Position numbers and translations under genes: made by a program. Source: Ferrithrix thermotolerans DSM 19514 (GTDB taxonomy: Bacteria > Actinomycetota > Acidimicrobiia > Acidimicrobiales > Acidimicrobiaceae). Taken from it: 49,756 nucleotides of DNA. The notes beneath the pieces are model-generated. The model ran no database searches and was not told the origin of the DNA. It saw only the letters and a program-made list of their open reading frames with translations. Shown piece by piece: positions 1 through 10,369 of this stretch; positions within the stretch are counted from its first letter, which is position 1, and every line of letters begins with the position of its first letter. The stretch is from positions 1 through 49,756 of the forward strand of contig NZ_FQUL01000015.1 of assembly GCF_900128965.1 (NCBI RefSeq). The letters run 5' to 3'.

Positions 1-296
1 ATGCGCAGCCCATCTGTTCATCTCCGTCCTTGCCTATCATCTGCTTTCAGCCATTGAGCTGACGTTACGCACCCAAGGTGACAAACGAAGCTGGCAAACC
101 ATCAAGGAACAGGTCGCTTCTCACGTGAGGAGCACCCTCATGCTCACCAACGACCAAGGGGTGGTGACCCACCTTCGCGTCTCCTCCGTCCCAGAGCCAA
201 CACATCGTGAGATCTACGCCCTCTTGGGTGTCAGAGATCCCTTAAAGAGAATCAAGACCACTGCGGCCCATTTGTAGTGTCCAAGCCAACCCCTAC
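1..296 (+). mobile_element. 3' end of an IS1634-family insertion sequence
   Basis: This is the right-hand end of an insertion sequence: the last 91 codons of its transposase followed by a terminal repeat. The sequence at 284-296, read on the minus strand, is GTAGGGGTTGGCT. It resembles CTAAGGGTTGGCT at 49176-49188, just upstream of a transposase start at the other edge; the two share GGGTTGGCT plus an internal TA. Such a pair is expected of left and right inverted repeats of one IS family. The rest of the element lies outside the window, so no target duplication can be checked here. Confidence 0.75.
2..277 (+). CDS. IS1634-family transposase, C-terminal fragment (5' end outside window)
   Basis: An open frame enters from the window edge and stops with TAG at 275-277 after 91 codons. 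It begins CAAHLFISVLAYHLLSAIEL, which matches the AHxFISVLAYHLL block near the C-terminus of IS1634-type (IS4-superfamily) DDE transposases. The downstream stretch with SSVPEPTHREIYALLGV is also typical of the tail of this group. The fragment lacks most of the catalytic core because of the window boundary, not because of a visible mutation. The protein would catalyse cut-and-paste or copy transposition of its own element. Family assignment is from motif recognition only. Confidence 0.8.
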   Translation, partial: CAAHLFISVLAYHLLSAIELTLRTQGDKRSWQTIKEQVASHVRSTLMLTNDQGVVTHLRVSSVPEPTHREIYALLGVRDPLKRIKTTAAHL

Positions 297-1074
297 TAGC
301 CCATCTACCTGGATAGATGTGGGGTTGTTGCGAAAGTTGGGTTAGGAGTCGAACCACTAAAGAACCAACTACAACGTCGCCGGCTACGCAGATTGTTGTA
401 AGTAGGTTCTCAACCCCATAGTCGGCAACCATTGACATACCCTTATCCTCTGTAGCGGCCAGGAAATCCGAAGCGAGCATCCTTTGCTCGAAGGTGCGCA
501 ACGGCACTCCCTTTTGCAGATAAACACTTAGTCTGACGTTTGAGATAACTCTTTTGAAACCCACGCCTAAAACAAATCGTTCAGCGGTAGTCCAAGATGA
601 CCTAGGGGGTCTCTCAAGTAGATCGATAGTGTCCGAAAAGAACCTAAGAGGCGTTGGATCAAAAAGAGAGATAGCGCTAGCTACTTTGCTAGCCTCCATA
701 TCAACTGCGACAGTTACGTGTGGGACGAAAGGACGTTCTGGCGCCTTGAAAAGTCCCGTATCCATTAGAGTCCCAAAGAGATGCTTGAGCCTGTCATCAC
801 CAATAGTCACCTTGTAAAACAAAACATCTCCACGACCTGTAAAGGTTGAGATCTCACCCAACTCAACCTCAAAGGGTTCAGTCTCTATTGCAATCTCACC
901 TATCGCCACCGAGATATGCTCACTCATCTCAAATGTGGAGTTAAAGGGGGGGATGAGTGTGATGTGAGGCTGGATATGTTTAACCCCACGCAGGCCAATG
1001 GCGCTTTGCAACCCCCTTACCATCTGCACAGTTGAGATGGGTGGTGTTATCACCACCCCAAGCCTACGTCGCAC
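214..1074 (-). CDS. 2H phosphoesterase / 2'-5' RNA ligase-like protein, 3' end replaced by IS
   Basis: The N-terminal ~180 residues carry the two HxT motifs of the 2H phosphoesterase superfamily (H37-I-T39 in PHITLIPPF and H119-V-T121 in PHVTVAVD). Members such as LigT, YjcG and ThpR act on 2',3'-cyclic or 2'-5' phosphodiester bonds in RNA. Residues ~190-259 form a second region I do not recognise. From about residue 260 the reading frame runs into the IS end at 296, so the last 27 codons are IS sequence read backwards and the native C-terminus is lost. It starts with GTG only 4 bases after the atpC stop, so it is probably cotranscribed with the ATP synthase genes. The catalytic domain looks intact and may still function. 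Confidence 0.7.
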   Translation of the reverse strand: MRRRLGVVITPPISTVQMVRGLQSAIGLRGVKHIQPHITLIPPFNSTFEMSEHISVAIGEIAIETEPFEVELGEISTFTGRGDVLFYKVTIGDDRLKHLFGTLMDTGLFKAPERPFVPHVTVAVDMEASKVASAISLFDPTPLRFFSDTIDLLERPPRSSWTTAERFVLGVGFKRVISNVRLSVYLQKGVPLRTFEQRMLASDFLAATEDKGMSMVADYGVENLLTTICVAGDVVVGSLVVRLLTQLSQQPHIYPGRWASRGWLGHYKWAAVVLILFKGSLTPKRA

Positions 1075-1078
1075 CGGC

Positions 1079-1476
1079 TTAGTCCGAGATCTCCGCCAAC
1101 TCCATCCGTACCTTAGCTGACCTCATCAGGCGGTTTCCAAGCTCTTCGTCTCCCTCACTTAGTGCTCGCTCAGCCTCACTTCTCATGTGTAATACCGTCT
1201 CGGCCTCTATCTCTGTTGCCAGCTCGGCTGAGGAGGTGACGACACTAACCTTATTCATAGCCGCTCTAACGAACCCTCCATCAACCGCCGCCATGGACAC
1301 CGAGCCGTCCTCCAACTCGATACGCATCGCGCAGGTCTCCACCAAGCCGATAAAGGGTGCATGACCAGCCATGAAAGTGATATCACCCCCACCACTTCTA
1401 AGAGTCACCGCCCTCACATCTCCTTCGAATACGACTCTCTCTGGAGAGACAAGAGCAAATGGGAAACTACTTGCCA

Positions 1477-1477
<1 letters not shown>
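1079..1477 (-). CDS. atpC: F1Fo ATP synthase epsilon subunit
   Basis: This 132-residue protein is the epsilon subunit of the F1 rotor. It binds gamma and the c-ring and can restrain ATP hydrolysis. The N-terminal beta-sandwich is seen in FALVSPERVVFEGDV, RSGGGDITFMAGHAPFIGLV and VDGGFVRAAMNKVSVVTS, followed by a helical C-terminal part (residues ~90-132). It starts with GTG overlapping the atpD TAG stop by one base, with an AGAGGG-type ribosome site upstream, so it is translationally coupled to atpD. It is the last gene of the ATP synthase set. Confidence 0.95.
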
Positions 1478-2940
<1,463 letters not shown>

Positions 2941-2969
2941 CTACAGAAACTAACAAAACCATCTTGAGC

Positions 2970-3881
2970 TCAGTCTCTATCATCAAGACCCTCTCCGCCC
3001 TTTAGAGCCTCTGCACCGCCGACGATCTCCATTATCTCAGTGGTGATGGAGTCTTGTCGCGCCCTGTTCAAAAGTCTCCGATAGCGGCGTGAAAGCTCTT
3101 CTGCATTTTCACTCGCAGACTTCATAGCTCTTTGGCGGTATGCGTACTCCGCAGCTGAAGCCTCCAGCAACAACGCAAAAAGACGTGCAAGAGTAAACTG
3201 ACGGAAAAGTGGCACAACGATCGCTTCCCTCGAAGGTTCGAACTCAAAGTCAAAACTGCCTGAAGACTTAGATGCATCAGCCTCAAGCTGTTCTTTGGAG
3301 ATAGGAAGAAGCTGAGTAGTCTCCAAGTTCTGGACCCCTATTGAGACAAATCGATGGGAGATGATGTAGACCTCTGACACCTCACCACGCTCATAACGAT
3401 CAAGAACCGACCCTAATATGTACATAGCCTGAACATAAGTAGGCGTCTCAGTAACCCCATTTACCTGCGTGGCAACTTTGATCTCTTGAAATTTGAAGAA
3501 ATTTTGAGCCTTTTTCCCTACTCCGACGATCTCAACCTTCGAACCCTTTGCAGACAAAGACTCCGAGAGACGTTCTGTTGCTCTTAGAACCGAAGAGTTG
3601 TAGATCCCACAAAGACCGCGATCCGAGGTCACCGAGATCACCACCGAGACGCCAAGGCTACCTGATGGTTCGGTGTAAGGATTCTTCGGCAGAGACGCAG
3701 CTCTTACTAGATCTCTTACGATCTCGGAGATCTCCCTATAATATGGCCTCGCATTCGCCATCCTTGAAATGGCTTTCTGGATCCTCGAAGCAGCAATAAG
3801 CTCCATCGCCTTTGTGATCTTCTTCGTTGACTGGACGCTTTTGATCTTGCGACGAAGCGTACGTTCCTGTCCGCCGGCCAA
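2970..3881 (-). CDS. atpG: F1Fo ATP synthase gamma subunit
   Basis: The gamma subunit is the central rotor shaft of F1. The N-terminus MAGGQERTLRRKIKSVQST followed by KKITKAMELIAASRI is the family signature for the first coiled-coil helix. The C-terminal helix ends RRLLNRARQDSITTEIMEIVGGAEAL, which sits inside the alpha3beta3 barrel. The start is a TTG, but MAGGQER matches the family's usual N-terminus and an AAGAAGAG ribosome site directly precedes it. The length, 303 residues, is normal. It lies 11 bases downstream of atpA. Confidence 0.96.
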   Translation of the reverse strand: MAGGQERTLRRKIKSVQSTKKITKAMELIAASRIQKAISRMANARPYYREISEIVRDLVRAASLPKNPYTEPSGSLGVSVVISVTSDRGLCGIYNSSVLRATERLSESLSAKGSKVEIVGVGKKAQNFFKFQEIKVATQVNGVTETPTYVQAMYILGSVLDRYERGEVSEVYIISHRFVSIGVQNLETTQLLPISKEQLEADASKSSGSFDFEFEPSREAIVVPLFRQFTLARLFALLLEASAAEYAYRQRAMKSASENAEELSRRYRRLLNRARQDSITTEIMEIVGGAEALKGGEGLDDRD

Positions 3882-3892
3882 CTCTTCTTCCC

Positions 3893-5419
3893 CTAGCCCT
3901 TACCCGCTGACGGCTGAAACTGGGCCTTGAACTCTTCCACAGCCTTAGATAGATCGTCCCTGTCTGGGAGCTTCCCCGACTCTCTAATCGACTCGAGTAA
4001 CGAACCGTGTCTGACGCGCATAAAGTCGAGAGCATCATCTACGAACCTTCGGACGTCTTCTACCGCAATATCGTCGAGTAGACCAGAAGTTCCCATGAAA
4101 ATTGTAACAACCTGCTCTTCAACTGGAACGGGCGAGTTTTGAGTCTGCTTTAGCAGTTCAGTTAGTCGATATCCCCTATCGAGCTGAGCTTGCGAGATCT
4201 TATCGAGCTCGGAGCCAAACGCGGCAAACGCCTCTAGCTCCCTAAACTGTGCCAGATCGATCCTAAGGTTTCCGGCCACCTCTTTCATGGCCTTAATCTG
4301 GGCAGCACCTCCGACTCGCGAAACTGAAGTTCCCACGTTGATAGCAGGCAATACACCAGAGTAGAAAAGATCGGTATCTAAGAACACCTGACCGTCCGTG
4401 ATCGAGATCACGTTAGTTGGGATATACGCTGAAATGTCCCCTTCTTTAGTCTCGATGATTGGAAGGGCAGTGAGAGATCCTCCACCTTTTTCATCAGAGA
4501 GCTTTGCAGCCCTCTCTAAGAGTCGGGAGTGAAGGTAGAACACATCGCCAGGGTAAGCCTCTCGTCCTGGTGGTCGCCGAAGCAACAACGCTAGTTGACG
4601 GTAAGCCTCAGCCTGCTTTGACAGGTCATCGTAGACAATTAGAGCATGTTCGCCGTTCTCCATCCAGTGTTGTCCCATTGCGCAACCCGCGTAAGGAGCT
4701 AAATACTTGAAGGGAGCTGGTTCGTCGGCTGTAGCAACCACTACGACCGTATGCTCTAACGCCCCGTGTTCTTCCAGAGTTGCAACGGCTGACGCAACCG
4801 TGGAACCTTTTTGACCGATCGCCACGTAGATACACTTGACTCCATTGCCTTTTTGATTGATGATAGTGTCAAGAGCCACCGATGTCTTTCCAGTCTTTCG
4901 GTCTCCGATTATCAACTCTCGTTGGCCCCTGCCTATAGGACACATCGTATCAATGGCCTTTATGCCCGTCTGCATCGGTTCGCTCACTGGCTGCCGGTCA
5001 ACGATACCTGGGGCTTGGACCTCTAGCCTACGGGTCAACTCGTAGTCAATCGGACCCTTATCGTCGATGGGTTCTCCAAGTGCGTTAACAACGCGTCCCA
5101 ATAGTCCATTACCGACCGGTACAGAAAGGATTGACCCCGACGATCTTACAAACTCACCCTCTTCAACCGAGTTAGCTGAGCCGAGTAGAACCGCCCCGAT
5201 AGTATCTTCATCCAAATTGAGAGCTAGCCCAACAGCTCCACGCTCAAAGTTGAGCAACTCATTCACGGCCACTGAGGGTAGTCCTGACACTCGCGCAATT
5301 CCATCTCCGAGTTCGAGAACTCGTCCAACCTCCTCGCCAGCGAGTGAAGGCTTGTAGTCCGACAGTCGCCGCTTTATAGCTTCAGAGATCTCTTCTGAGT
5401 CGATAGTAAAATCAGCCAA
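3893..5419 (-). CDS. atpA: F1Fo ATP synthase alpha subunit
   Basis: The alpha subunit forms the F1 hexamer with beta and carries the non-catalytic nucleotide sites. Visible motifs are the P-loop [15 protein letters not shown], the N-terminal beta-barrel ([17 protein letters not shown]) and the alpha-type block [18 protein letters not shown]. The protein has 508 residues, a standard length. The start codon is TTG, with GGGAG about six bases before it; the N-terminus [12 protein letters not shown] fits the family. It lies between atpH and atpG in the canonical order. Confidence 0.97.
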   Translation of the reverse strand: MADFTIDSEEISEAIKRRLSDYKPSLAGEEVGRVLELGDGIARVSGLPSVAVNELLNFERGAVGLALNLDEDTIGAVLLGSANSVEEGEFVRSSGSILSVPVGNGLLGRVVNALGEPIDDKGPIDYELTRRLEVQAPGIVDRQPVSEPMQTGIKAIDTMCPIGRGQRELIIGDRKTGKTSVALDTIINQKGNGVKCIYVAIGQKGSTVASAVATLEEHGALEHTVVVVATADEPAPFKYLAPYAGCAMGQHWMENGEHALIVYDDLSKQAEAYRQLALLLRRPPGREAYPGDVFYLHSRLLERAAKLSDEKGGGSLTALPIIETKEGDISAYIPTNVISITDGQVFLDTDLFYSGVLPAINVGTSVSRVGGAAQIKAMKEVAGNLRIDLAQFRELEAFAAFGSELDKISQAQLDRGYRLTELLKQTQNSPVPVEEQVVTIFMGTSGLLDDIAVEDVRRFVDDALDFMRVRHGSLLESIRESGKLPDRDDLSKAVEEFKAQFQPSAGKG

Positions 5420-5439
5420 TTACGTCTCCCAACAAATAA

Positions 5440-6318
5440 CTAGTGGACAGCATCCGCCACCAGCGAACGAACTTCTTCTAGTCTTCTACGTGCACTAACA
5501 TCGAACAAAGTATCTCCAACGAGAGCCACCACACCAGCGACCAGATCTGGCTGAACTCTGTCCCGAAGCTCTAAGTTTCTCGCTGTGATACCCTGCAGGA
5601 CGTCTAAAAGTGAACTCTTGGCGGACTCTGACAACTCTCTCGCAGATCTCACGTCCGCAATCGTCTTACCCCGTTCCGCAGATAAAAGCGCTACTAGATC
5701 GTCCAAAAGCTCAACTATGTCTCGTACTCGAGAGGTCTGAACTGCAAAGTTCAGCAGCTCTAGTGCTACTTGACACACGCGTCGTTCAAAGAGATCAGTT
5801 ACAAGCTGGGATCGCAACAGCGCATTAGATCCCACACCCGAAAGAATTCGCCTCAATGATCCAATTTTTTCAATCGTGCGTGCCACAGCAAAGATATCAT
5901 TCTCACAGCGCTCTAAATCCACAGCGTCCCCGCCCAGGCGAACACGGGCCAAGGCATAACCTTCCACCCTCTTGCGGGTAGAGGAGAAGCCAATCTTGTC
6001 CGGCTGGAACTCGGAAGAGAATATAGGGGGAAGATCCCTAAGGGTGTGTTTTAGGTCCCCTGGAACCTCTTCTCTAACTGCCTCAGCAAGCAGCTCAACC
6101 GCTAGAGCTGAGCGCACCCTCCCTGCGAAGATATCGCGCACCAACGAAGCACGGTCCGCAGGCTGATAGCTTGCGTCGCTTAGCACAGAGAGTAGCTCGT
6201 CTGAACTTTCTATTACGCTGACCGCAGAGTCAACGTCTCCTCTTACTGTGCCGAGAACTTCTGTTGACTGCGCAATGGCTCTTACCCCAAGGGCATAGCC
6301 GAGGATCCACTCTCTCAC
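5440..6318 (-). CDS. atpH: F1Fo ATP synthase delta subunit with duplicated N-terminal domain
   Basis: Delta (OSCP) links the peripheral stalk to the top of F1. At 292 residues it is about 110 longer than the common form. The extra length is an internal repeat: residues ~7-82 (GYALGVRAIAQ ... RASLVRDIFAGRVRSALAVELL) and ~120-193 (GYALARVRL ... RSQLVTDLFERRVCQVALELL) align end to end as two copies of the helical N-terminal domain. The usual C-terminal domain follows (GKTIADVRSARELSES ... DLVAGVVALVGDTLFDVSARRRLEEV). It is not fused to subunit b, unlike in mycobacteria. The GTG start overlaps the atpF stop as GTGA. Confidence 0.92.
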   Translation of the reverse strand: MREWILGYALGVRAIAQSTEVLGTVRGDVDSAVSVIESSDELLSVLSDASYQPADRASLVRDIFAGRVRSALAVELLAEAVREEVPGDLKHTLRDLPPIFSSEFQPDKIGFSSTRKRVEGYALARVRLGGDAVDLERCENDIFAVARTIEKIGSLRRILSGVGSNALLRSQLVTDLFERRVCQVALELLNFAVQTSRVRDIVELLDDLVALLSAERGKTIADVRSARELSESAKSSLLDVLQGITARNLELRDRVQPDLVAGVVALVGDTLFDVSARRRLEEVRSLVADAVH

Positions 6319-6844
6319 TTCGAGCCCACACCTGACTCAGCCAGGAACTGCTCAACCAATGGATCAACACTTCGACGATCCACCTCGTAAGCGATGATCC
6401 TTGAAGCCAACTCCACAGCTAGATCTCCAACAGAAGCTCTAAGCTCGCTCATCGCACGCTCTTTCTCAATCTGAAGTGACTCTTCGGCGCGCCTTTTGAT
6501 CTCTGCCGCCTCTTCGTGGGCTTTGGCCAATAGTTCCTCACGCACAAGACCAGCGGTCTTTCGCGCCTCCTCGACGAGACGATTCGCCTCCTTGCGAGCC
6601 TCCTCGAGCTGCGTTCTGTACTCCGCCAAAACCCTCTCGGCCTCCAGACGCGCCTTTTCGGCTCCCTCAATATCATTGCGGATTTTCGCTGTTCTCTCCG
6701 CCATAATCTTCTTCACCGGCGGAAAAGCAAACTTCCCTAGGAGAAAGAGGAGTAAAGCAAAAGATACAACCGACCAGATTATCTCGCCAGTCGCTGGCAA
6801 AATGGGGTTGAACGCCTGATTAGCTCCGAATATAAAGTTATCCA

Positions 6845-6845
<1 letters not shown>
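6315..6845 (-). CDS. atpF: F1Fo ATP synthase b subunit
   Basis: Subunit b forms the peripheral stalk. A single N-terminal membrane helix (about residues 22-42, IIWSVVSFALLLFLLGKFAF) is followed by PPVKKIMAERTAKI and a long charged helix rich in E, K, R and A that forms the dimeric stalk and ends by contacting delta. The protein has 176 residues, normal for the family. It starts with ATG, overlapping the atpE stop by one base, and ends in a four-base overlap with atpH, indicating coupled translation of the stator genes. Confidence 0.95.
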
Positions 6846-7144
<299 letters not shown>

Positions 7145-7184
7145 CTAAAGGAGACCGACCTGATCTCCCGACTTACACTCCCTA

Positions 7185-7211
7185 ATAGCCAACTAGAAAC
7201 GCTAGGGCTAT
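7185..7211 (-). promoter_or_regulatory. Hairpin in the atpB-atpE intercistronic spacer
   Basis: Within the 165-base gap between atpB and atpE, ATAGCC and GGCTAT pair, enclosing a second CTAG/CTAG pairing around the loop AAACG, with a two-base bulge. No T-run follows on the minus strand, so it is not an obvious terminator. It may stabilise the downstream mRNA or favour atpE translation, since c is needed in many more copies than a, but this is inference from position alone. Confidence 0.35.
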
Positions 7212-7288
7212 CGAGAAACTTTTGACTCAACAGTTTTATCTACAGACATGTAGTCTGCGGCATAACCATCAGACCGCACGTCGCACTA

Positions 7289-8062
7289 TCAATGATCGCC
7301 CGCCATCGCCTCCCCTATGTAGACCGCCGTGAGAGTTGTGAAGATAAATGCTTGAAGCGCACTTACAAATATCTCGTATCCAGTCACCACTACAAGCATT
7401 GCAAAGGGAAGAGGAAGAGCGATCAGAAGCAGACTTTTTACAAACAGAGCCTCTGAAAGTATCGCAAAGGTAACAAGCAAGAGGTGTCCCGCCAGCATGT
7501 TACCGCAGAGACGGATTGCGAGAGCAAAGGGCCTCACAATAAACGTAGAGAGGAACTCCAGAGGTATGAGCAGCGGAAGGAGGGCGACGGGTACTCCCTT
7601 AGGTACAAGTGAGGACTTGAAGTATCGACCTAAGCCCTGCTTCTTGATACCGACCGCTACAAAGGTAATATACGAGATAAGAGCCAAAGGTATGGTCACC
7701 GATGTTCTCGCAGTAGCTGGCATCTGGATGAAAGGTATCACCTCGAAGAGATTGCTAAAAAGTATGAAGAAGAACATACCTACAAGCCACGGTACCCAAA
7801 CGATACCTTCGGGACCCATCGCGTCAAGTACGATCAGGTTAGTGACGAAGTCTACTGCGTACTCGACAACATTTTGAAGACCGGTAGGTACGAGCTTCGC
7901 CTTTCGACCAGCGAGTCCAAACATCGCAAAGGTTATAAGGGCCGCCGCCAGGGTTATCAAGCCGATTTTGTTCAAAGAAAAGGCGGAACCACTAAATAAA
8001 ATAGCCTTCCAGTTCAGCAACTCCCCAATTGGAGGGAAGTTTATGCTCCCTAGCAGGTGCAT
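7289..8062 (-). CDS. atpB: F1Fo ATP synthase a subunit
   Basis: Subunit a forms the proton half-channels next to the c-ring. The 257-residue protein has about six hydrophobic segments. The essential arginine is in the conserved helix IRPFALAIRLCGNMLAGHLLL (read here as VRPFALAIRLCGNMLAGH), and the C-terminal helix has ALQAFIFTTLTAVYIGEA, the usual QAYIFTxLT motif. It starts with ATG three bases after the upstream atpI-like gene ends. Confidence 0.95.
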   Translation of the reverse strand: MHLLGSINFPPIGELLNWKAILFSGSAFSLNKIGLITLAAALITFAMFGLAGRKAKLVPTGLQNVVEYAVDFVTNLIVLDAMGPEGIVWVPWLVGMFFFILFSNLFEVIPFIQMPATARTSVTIPLALISYITFVAVGIKKQGLGRYFKSSLVPKGVPVALLPLLIPLEFLSTFIVRPFALAIRLCGNMLAGHLLLVTFAILSEALFVKSLLLIALPLPFAMLVVVTGYEIFVSALQAFIFTTLTAVYIGEAMAGDH

Positions 8063-8064
8063 GT

Positions 8065-8502
8065 CTACGCTCTCCTCTTCGAAGGTTTCAAACCAGAGTA
8101 AGCAAGTTTCCCGGTAACTTTCCTAGCCATTAGACCAACGGCTACAAGGTGAGTAATAATCAGTGCTCCTCCGTAAACCTCTATGTTCATCCAGTCAGCC
8201 TTTACAACCGGCAACGTTCCCACCGTTAACAGAGCCAAGTCAACAAACAGAGCTCCAACGGCAGATGCCATCAAAGCAACCGGAGAAATCCTAGCGCCTG
8301 TCATGAGCAGTCTTGTAGCGATTAGGAAATTAATTACCACCAAAGTTGCACCGTAAGCGGCAGAGTATAAGCCGTGTTGACCGTATATAACATATGCAAT
8401 ACCAACGACAGCTACACCGGTTATGAGTGAGTAGAAGATGAGCTGCTTTCCAAGGACCAGCTCTACATCACTTCCGCTTTCAGCACTTAGATTACCGGGC
8501 AC
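8065..8502 (-). CDS. atpI: AtpI-like ATP synthase assembly protein
   Basis: This 145-residue protein has four predicted membrane helices (around FYSLITGVAVVGIAYVIYG, YGATLVVINFLIATRLL, LMASAVGALFVDLALLTVG and YGGALIITHLVAVGLMA). It sits immediately before atpB, the usual place for the ATP synthase protein I family, which helps c-ring assembly or ion supply. Sequence conservation in this family is low, so the call rests on topology, size and position. GTG is the likely start, with AAGGA upstream. Confidence 0.7.
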   Translation of the reverse strand: MPGNLSAESGSDVELVLGKQLIFYSLITGVAVVGIAYVIYGQHGLYSAAYGATLVVINFLIATRLLMTGARISPVALMASAVGALFVDLALLTVGTLPVVKADWMNIEVYGGALIITHLVAVGLMARKVTGKLAYSGLKPSKRRA

Positions 8503-8608
8503 TCATACATCCTTCTAAGCAAATCCGCCGCAACTGCCGACCGGACTCAAACCAGCTTTCAAACTATCACTAAACTTATAGGTAGCGCAAGTTATAGCCA
8601 ACTTATTC

Positions 8609-8986
8609 TCACTGCTCCTCGCTATCTAAGAGACCGTGACCTTCGATGCCTTCAAGTAGACCACTAAAGCCGCTGTCAACTACAGTGGAGGACCTTCTCG
8701 AGGTGCTTGCTTTGAAGGTATTCACAGCCTCGTCCATCTCTAGCTTGGTCCGATAATAGGCACGGAGCACGGATCCAACAGCACCAAAGATCACCGCACC
8801 TACAAAGTACCATATGCTTCCCAAGACCGAAGCCAGCCACCACCCTATAAGTGCCGTGACTACCACTACGCCAACCTGTTCAACCAAGACAGATACTGCG
8901 TCTGTGATAGGAGCGTTAGAGCCTCCCTCTGGGACCTGCAACGGATTTTTTAGCTGTCGCATCAGAGCAACGATAAGTCTCGACAT
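8609..8986 (-). CDS. AtpZ-like membrane protein at the head of the ATP synthase operon
   Basis: A small protein with two central hydrophobic segments (about VGVVVVTALIGWWLASVLG and IWYFVGAVIFGAVGSVLRAYY), resembling the AtpZ/AtpI-type two-helix proteins that precede atp operons. Known AtpZ proteins are linked to magnesium or calcium handling and ATP synthase function. ATG at 8986 is preferred over an upstream in-frame TTG at 9019 because AGGTGG lies seven bases before it; this gives 125 residues. The acidic tail is unremarkable. Family assignment is moderate. Confidence 0.6.
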   Translation of the reverse strand: MSRLIVALMRQLKNPLQVPEGGSNAPITDAVSVLVEQVGVVVVTALIGWWLASVLGSIWYFVGAVIFGAVGSVLRAYYRTKLEMDEAVNTFKASTSRRSSTVVDSGFSGLLEGIEGHGLLDSEEQ

Positions 8987-9118
8987 CCACACACCACCTA
9001 ACGACCGTCTTTGATACAATACATGAAGACAGTCCCTTTCTTGTAAGTTCCCTTCTTACCCGCTGGCTCATAGCGACAAATTCCTGAAACGATCGATCTC
9101 TAAGACAGCATCGCCTCT

Positions 9119-10354
9119 TTAGGTATCTAATCGTCTAGCTTCCCCTGAAACTGATGCGGCGCTCTCGCTGTCACCCGCTGAAAGGTCCGGAAAATAATTC
9201 CCGTGGCCAGCTTTCTTTTGACTGTTACGCTGGAGCGATCTCTTTTGAAGCCAAGACGCTTTTGCATGTAAAGCTCCCGTAGAGGAGCTTGGGTGCAACA
9301 TGATCCAAAGTATGACGGCTATCAGCACAATGACCGCAGGAACTATCGCTTTGGTCTCACTCACAAAGGTGGGAACTAAAGCCACAAGAGCCAACACAGA
9401 GGTCCAGCCCCAAAGAATTATTACAGAGCGACTGTGTCCATGACCCATCTGCATAAGGCGATGATGCAGATGCTCCTTGTCCGGTGAGGAGACCTTGGTT
9501 CTTCTAGCGGTCCGCCTGATAACAGCAAAGACCATGTCCAACATCGGCACACCAAGAATCACAAAGGGAATGACCAAGGGAGCAAAGAAAAAGAAGGTCT
9601 GATCTGCTACGTTTGACGTTCGACCCCCCACTACAGAGGTTGATGCCGCCATTAGAAGACCCAAGAACATCGCTCCTGTGTCGCCCATAAAGATCTTGGC
9701 TCTATGCATGTTGTGGGGCAAAAAGCCGACGCAGATTCCAAAGGCCAAGAACGCAACCAATGGACCTAACGAGGTGGGAGGAAGCTGTCCTGAGGATTGA
9801 AGCTTCAACGAGTAGACCCCAAAGGCCAAGGATGCTATCGCTACTATTCCTGCGGCCAAACCGTCCAAACCGTCTATCAAGTTAACTGCGTTTTCCATCG
9901 CCACAACCCAGAAGGCTGTCAACAGCGGCGTGAGGGATGCAGAAAGCACCACTATCCCAGCAAAAGGCAGCTTGAACCAAAACATTGTGACGCCAAAGAC
10001 CCAAAGAACCGAAGATGAGAGTATCTGACCCGCAAGTTTCGCTGGAGCAGATACGTCGAAAATATCGTCCAAGGCACCAACCACCACGATGACCAGACCC
10101 GCCAATGCCACTCCAAGTGGCTCGGAGGAACCGGTAAATACACCTCCCAACCCAGGAAGAAGTCGGGCCACTGCCATAGCGACGATGAAACCCACAAACA
10201 TAGCCACACCGCCAAGGGTTGGGGTTGGCTGAGTGTGGATCATTCTTCCGCCCGGTTTCACAACAAATCCGAGTCTTTGAGACCCTTTGCGTACAATAAA
10301 TGTAGATGAATATGTAACCAGGGCGGCGACGACCGCTACGGACACATAGTCCAA
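9119..10354 (-). CDS. wecA: Undecaprenyl/decaprenyl-phosphate GlcNAc-1-phosphate transferase (WecA/TagO type)
   Basis: An integral membrane sugar-phosphate transferase of the MraY/WecA family, which loads UDP-HexNAc onto the lipid carrier as the first step of secondary cell-wall polymer synthesis. It shows about ten hydrophobic segments, the aspartate motif GALDDIFDVS, ENAVNLIDGLDGLAAG, FMGDTGAMFLGLL and the cytoplasmic histidine motif HLHHRLMQMGHGHSR, which favours WecA/TagO over MraY. TTG is the likely start, with AGGAGG eight bases upstream. In actinobacteria this gene (rfe) usually precedes the atp operon, as here. The C-terminal 50 residues are hydrophilic. Confidence 0.85.
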   Translation of the reverse strand: MDYVSVAVVAALVTYSSTFIVRKGSQRLGFVVKPGGRMIHTQPTPTLGGVAMFVGFIVAMAVARLLPGLGGVFTGSSEPLGVALAGLVIVVVGALDDIFDVSAPAKLAGQILSSSVLWVFGVTMFWFKLPFAGIVVLSASLTPLLTAFWVVAMENAVNLIDGLDGLAAGIVAIASLAFGVYSLKLQSSGQLPPTSLGPLVAFLAFGICVGFLPHNMHRAKIFMGDTGAMFLGLLMAASTSVVGGRTSNVADQTFFFFAPLVIPFVILGVPMLDMVFAVIRRTARRTKVSSPDKEHLHHRLMQMGHGHSRSVIILWGWTSVLALVALVPTFVSETKAIVPAVIVLIAVILWIMLHPSSSTGALHAKASWLQKRSLQRNSQKKAGHGNYFPDLSAGDSESAASVSGEARRLDT

Positions 10355-10369
10355 GAAAAGGCCTCCTAC

